Shown here one piece after another: positions 61,700 through 64,000 of a stretch of 64,000 nt of DNA. The translations under genes were made by a program, and so were the position numbers. The notes under the pieces are model-generated. The model was not told the DNA's origin and did no database searches. It saw nothing but the letters and a program-made list of their open reading frames with translations. Every line of letters starts with the position of its first letter. Position 1 is the first letter of the stretch. Origin of the DNA: Bacillus crepusculi (GTDB taxonomy: Bacteria > Bacillota > Bacilli > Bacillales > Bacillaceae); contig NZ_JACXXE010000001.1 in assembly GCF_014764715.1 (NCBI RefSeq), positions 620,001 to 684,000 on the forward strand, written 5' to 3'.

Positions 61700-62956
61700 T
61701 TAATAAACTGAAGTCTGCTCGTCAATGCCTTCAAGAATTTGTTTAATTCGTTGAAGGAATCTGCCACACACAAGACCATCAAGTACTCTGTGATCTAATG
61801 AGAGACAAAGATTGACCATATCTCTTGCCGCAATCATTCCATTCACAATCATTGGACGCTTCACGATTGATTCTACTTGTAAAATAGCCGCTTGCGGGTA
61901 ATTAATGATCCCCATGGACTGTATCGAACCAAATGACCCCGTATTGTTTACGGTGAAGGTACCGCCTTCCATGTCACTTTGCTTCAGTGTTCCTTGTCTT
62001 ACCTTGGAAGCAAGCTCATGAATGTCTTTGGCGATGCCCTTAATGGTTTTTTCATCCGCATCCTTAATGACTGGAACAAAAAGAGCGTCATCTGTCGCAA
62101 CAGCGATTGAAACATTGATCGCTTTCTTTTGAACAATTTTATCTCCAGCCCACATGCTGTTCATTTCAGGGAATTCCTTTAAGCCCTGAGCCACTGCTTT
62201 GACAAAGAACGCAAAAAACGTCAAATTAAAGCCTTCTTTTGCTTTAAATTGATCCTTCAACTGATTTCTTCTTGTCACAAGGTTTGTTACATCAACTTCC
62301 ATCATCGTCCATGCATGCGGAATTTCATGTTTGCTTCTTAGCATATTTGCAGCAATCGCCTGTCTGATCGGTGTGACGGGCAGCTCAACATCACCAGGCA
62401 TTGAAGAGATGGAAGGCGCCGCTTTTGCTTTTGATGACTGTGCAGGCTCCATTTGAACCGCTTCTTCTTTTACTGGTGCTGTGTTCTCTTTTACGCCGCC
62501 GTTTTCAATGAGCTGAAGCAAATCTTTTCTTGTGATTCGGCCACCTGCTCCCGTTCCTTGAACAGCTGTTAAATCAATTCCGTGCTCATCTGCTAAACGA
62601 AGGACTGCTGGAGAATAACGTTTCTTTTGACTTTGATCAGCTTTTGTTTGATCTGCTTCAGGCGCTTCGCTTTGCATAGGTGCCGCTTCTTCTTTTGCAC
62701 TCTGCTTTTCGCTACCTTCTACTTCAATTTCACAAAACACCTCTCCTACTTGAAGTGTTTCGCCTTCCTCAGCCAATAGCTTTGTAATCGTTCCTGTAAA
62801 GGATGATGGGACCTCAGCGTTCACTTTATCCGTCATCACCTCTGCAATCGGATCGTATTTATTCACATGATCGCCAGGTGAAACGAGCCATTTGCTAATG
62901 GTTCCTTCTGTTACACTTTCACCTAGCTGAGGCATTTTCATTTGTTCAATTGCCAC
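61700..62956 (-). CDS. bkdB: Branched-chain 2-oxoacid dehydrogenase E2, dihydrolipoyl acyltransferase
   Basis: A 418-residue E2. Lipoyl domain (residues 1-78) with the lipoylated Lys in EVMTDKVNAEVPSSF; a Glu/Ala/Gln-rich linker; the peripheral subunit-binding domain SPAVLRLADEHGIDLTAVQG and GTGAGGRITRKDL; a second linker; the catalytic domain (from ~190) ending LSLDHRVLDGLVCGRFLQRI with the active-site His/Asp. It makes isobutyryl-, isovaleryl- and 2-methylbutyryl-CoA, primers for branched fatty acids. Last bkd gene here. Confidence 0.96.
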   Translation of the reverse strand: MAIEQMKMPQLGESVTEGTISKWLVSPGDHVNKYDPIAEVMTDKVNAEVPSSFTGTITKLLAEEGETLQVGEVFCEIEVEGSEKQSAKEEAAPMQSEAPEADQTKADQSQKKRYSPAVLRLADEHGIDLTAVQGTGAGGRITRKDLLQLIENGGVKENTAPVKEEAVQMEPAQSSKAKAAPSISSMPGDVELPVTPIRQAIAANMLRSKHEIPHAWTMMEVDVTNLVTRRNQLKDQFKAKEGFNLTFFAFFVKAVAQGLKEFPEMNSMWAGDKIVQKKAINVSIAVATDDALFVPVIKDADEKTIKGIAKDIHELASKVRQGTLKQSDMEGGTFTVNNTGSFGSIQSMGIINYPQAAILQVESIVKRPMIVNGMIAARDMVNLCLSLDHRVLDGLVCGRFLQRIKQILEGIDEQTSVY

Positions 62957-62974
62957 TTGAAACCCTCCTCTTTC

Positions 62975-63958
62975 TTAAAACGCCGCTAGCTCTCTCATTT
63001 CAGCTTCTACCTTATCTGGATTGACCATAAAGAATTTTTCCATTGGCGGGGCATACGGCATTGGCGGAATATCAGGTCCTGCTAGACGTTTAATAGGTGC
63101 ATCTAAATCAAATAGGCAATGCTCCGAAATGATTGCCGCAACCTCACTCATGATGCTACCCTCTTTTGTGTCTTCCGTTAAAAGAAGAACTTTGCCCGTT
63201 TTTGATGCCGCCTCAATAATCGCTTCCTGATCAAGCGGATACACTGTTCGCAAATCGAGAATATGAGCGGAAATTCCGTCTTTTGCAAGGCGGTCTGCTG
63301 CTTGCAGTGCAAAATGAACACATAGGCCATATGTAATGACCGTGATATCCTCACCTTCACGTTTCACATCTGCTTTTCCAATAGGAAGTGTATAATTCTC
63401 TTCTGGCACTTCTCCTTTAATGAGACGGTATGCACGTTTGTGTTCAAAGAACAATACAGGATCTGGATCACGCACTGCGGCCTTTAAAAGACCTTTTACA
63501 TCATAAGGTGTAGAAGGCATCACAATCTTTAAGCCCGGCTGATTGGCAAAAATCGCTTCGACCGATTGAGAATGATAAAGTGCCCCGTGTACACCGCCCC
63601 CGTAAGGAGCACGGATGACCATTGGACAGCTCCAATCATTGTTTGAGCGGTATCTAATTTTCGCCGCCTCTGAAATGATTTGGTTGATCGCAGGCATAAT
63701 GAAGTCCGCAAATTGCATCTCTGCAATCGGGCGCATTCCATACATCGCTGCTCCAATACCTACACCAGCGATGGCTGACTCTGCAAGTGGAGTATCCATC
63801 ACACGCGCTTCTCCGAATTGCTCGTAAAGACCCGCTGTCGCTTTAAATACGCCGCCTTTTTTCCCGACATCCTCTCCGAGCACAAACACTTTTGGATCTC
63901 GCTCCATTTCTTCTTTCATCGCCAGTGTAATGGCGTCTATATATGACATAACAGGCAT
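62975..63958 (-). CDS. bkdAB: Branched-chain 2-oxoacid dehydrogenase E1 beta subunit
   Basis: A 327-residue transketolase-fold subunit: VFVLGEDVGKKGGVFKATAG, PIAEMQFADFIMPAINQIIS, MVIRAPYGGGVHGALYHSQS, and C-terminal domain with VLLLTEDTKEGSIMSEVAAI. It forms the thiamine-dependent decarboxylase with BkdAA. 18 bp before bkdB and 12 bp after the bkdAA stop. Confidence 0.96.
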   Translation of the reverse strand: MPVMSYIDAITLAMKEEMERDPKVFVLGEDVGKKGGVFKATAGLYEQFGEARVMDTPLAESAIAGVGIGAAMYGMRPIAEMQFADFIMPAINQIISEAAKIRYRSNNDWSCPMVIRAPYGGGVHGALYHSQSVEAIFANQPGLKIVMPSTPYDVKGLLKAAVRDPDPVLFFEHKRAYRLIKGEVPEENYTLPIGKADVKREGEDITVITYGLCVHFALQAADRLAKDGISAHILDLRTVYPLDQEAIIEAASKTGKVLLLTEDTKEGSIMSEVAAIISEHCLFDLDAPIKRLAGPDIPPMPYAPPMEKFFMVNPDKVEAEMRELAAF

Positions 63959-63970
63959 TTTTCTTCCCCC

Positions 63971-64000
63971 TTACTCCGCATACACGTAACGAAGTGCGCT
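63971..64000 (-). CDS. bkdAA: 3' end of the branched-chain 2-oxoacid dehydrogenase E1 alpha gene
   Basis: The last ten codons before a TAA read SALRYVYAE in frame, 12 bp upstream of bkdAB with GGGGGAAG between, where E1 alpha is expected. The rest lies outside the window. Confidence 0.65.
   Translation of the reverse strand, partial: SALRYVYAE

Overview
The window looks like chromosome of a Bacillus of the pumilus group (B. pumilus, B. safensis or B. altitudinis). The gene order follows the B. subtilis spoVA-spoIIA-fur-yqk-yqj-yqi-bkd region almost gene for gene. The proteins diverge from B. subtilis to the degree expected of that group, and lineage-specific genes (an LCI-type peptide, endonuclease Q, an extra subtilase, a sugar island) are inserted. 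I recognised no rRNA, tRNA, CRISPR array, prophage or transposase gene. The window ends inside the bkd operon (tail of bkdAA).

Layout. 0.1-8.1 kb: sporulation block, all on the minus strand: dacF-spoIIAA-spoIIAB-sigF, then the seven-gene spoVA operon (A, B, C, D, EB, EA, F) behind a clear sigma-G promoter. 8.2-12.8 kb: pupG-deoB (nucleoside salvage), xerD, yqzK, fur with PerR-box-like sites, and spoIIM. 12.9-20.3 kb: a secreted subtilase, a short basic gene (yqkK-like), an overlapping nudF-endoQ-acetyltransferase operon, yqkF, yqkE, yqkD, and a Rap phosphatase whose reading frame swallows its whole phr gene. 20.6-26.0 kb: yqkC, yqkB, an expansin, yqkA and a second GNAT gene, a YfmQ-like gene, and the SOS-boxed translesion polymerase yqjW with its YolD-like partner yqjX. 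26.3-38.9 kb: an MFS exporter, coaA, a CoA-disulfide-reductase-like flavoprotein, yqjQ, yqjP, T-box-controlled proI, a small LCI-like secreted peptide, yqjN, the ene-reductase namA, yqjL and a type-If aspartate aminotransferase.

39.0-49.4 kb is a carbohydrate/NADPH region: rnz and zwf, then a gmuBACDR-like beta-glucoside PTS operon (IIB-IIA-IIC-GH1-GntR) with a perfect 20-bp operator palindrome and a cre site, then glcU-gdh, then gndA. zwf and gndA are neighbours in B. subtilis; here they are parted by about 6.3 kb of sugar genes. 49.5-57.3 kb: polymerase yqjH, the ribosome-arrest sensor mifM with yidC2, a lone CheW paralogue, yqjE, yqjD, yqjC, a 30-residue Prli42-like miniprotein, an L,D-transpeptidase and yqjA. 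57.4-64.0 kb: the artPQR arginine transporter with an ARG-box-like operator, brxB, bmrU, an unrecognised small membrane protein, and bkdB, bkdAB and the bkdAA tail.

Most of this is conserved Bacillus backbone. The most unusual structures are a composite intergenic repeat at 27.5-27.75 kb (two identical 31-bp terminator hairpins flanking a folded 174-bp insert, part of which recurs at 47.9 kb), the rap/phr nesting at 19.05-19.2 kb, the LCI-like peptide at 33.5 kb, the mifM arrest leader at 50.8-51.15 kb, and the sugar island next to the oxidative pentose phosphate genes. I saw no convincing wholly new multi-gene system. All calls come from reading the sequence and from remembered protein families; no search was run.
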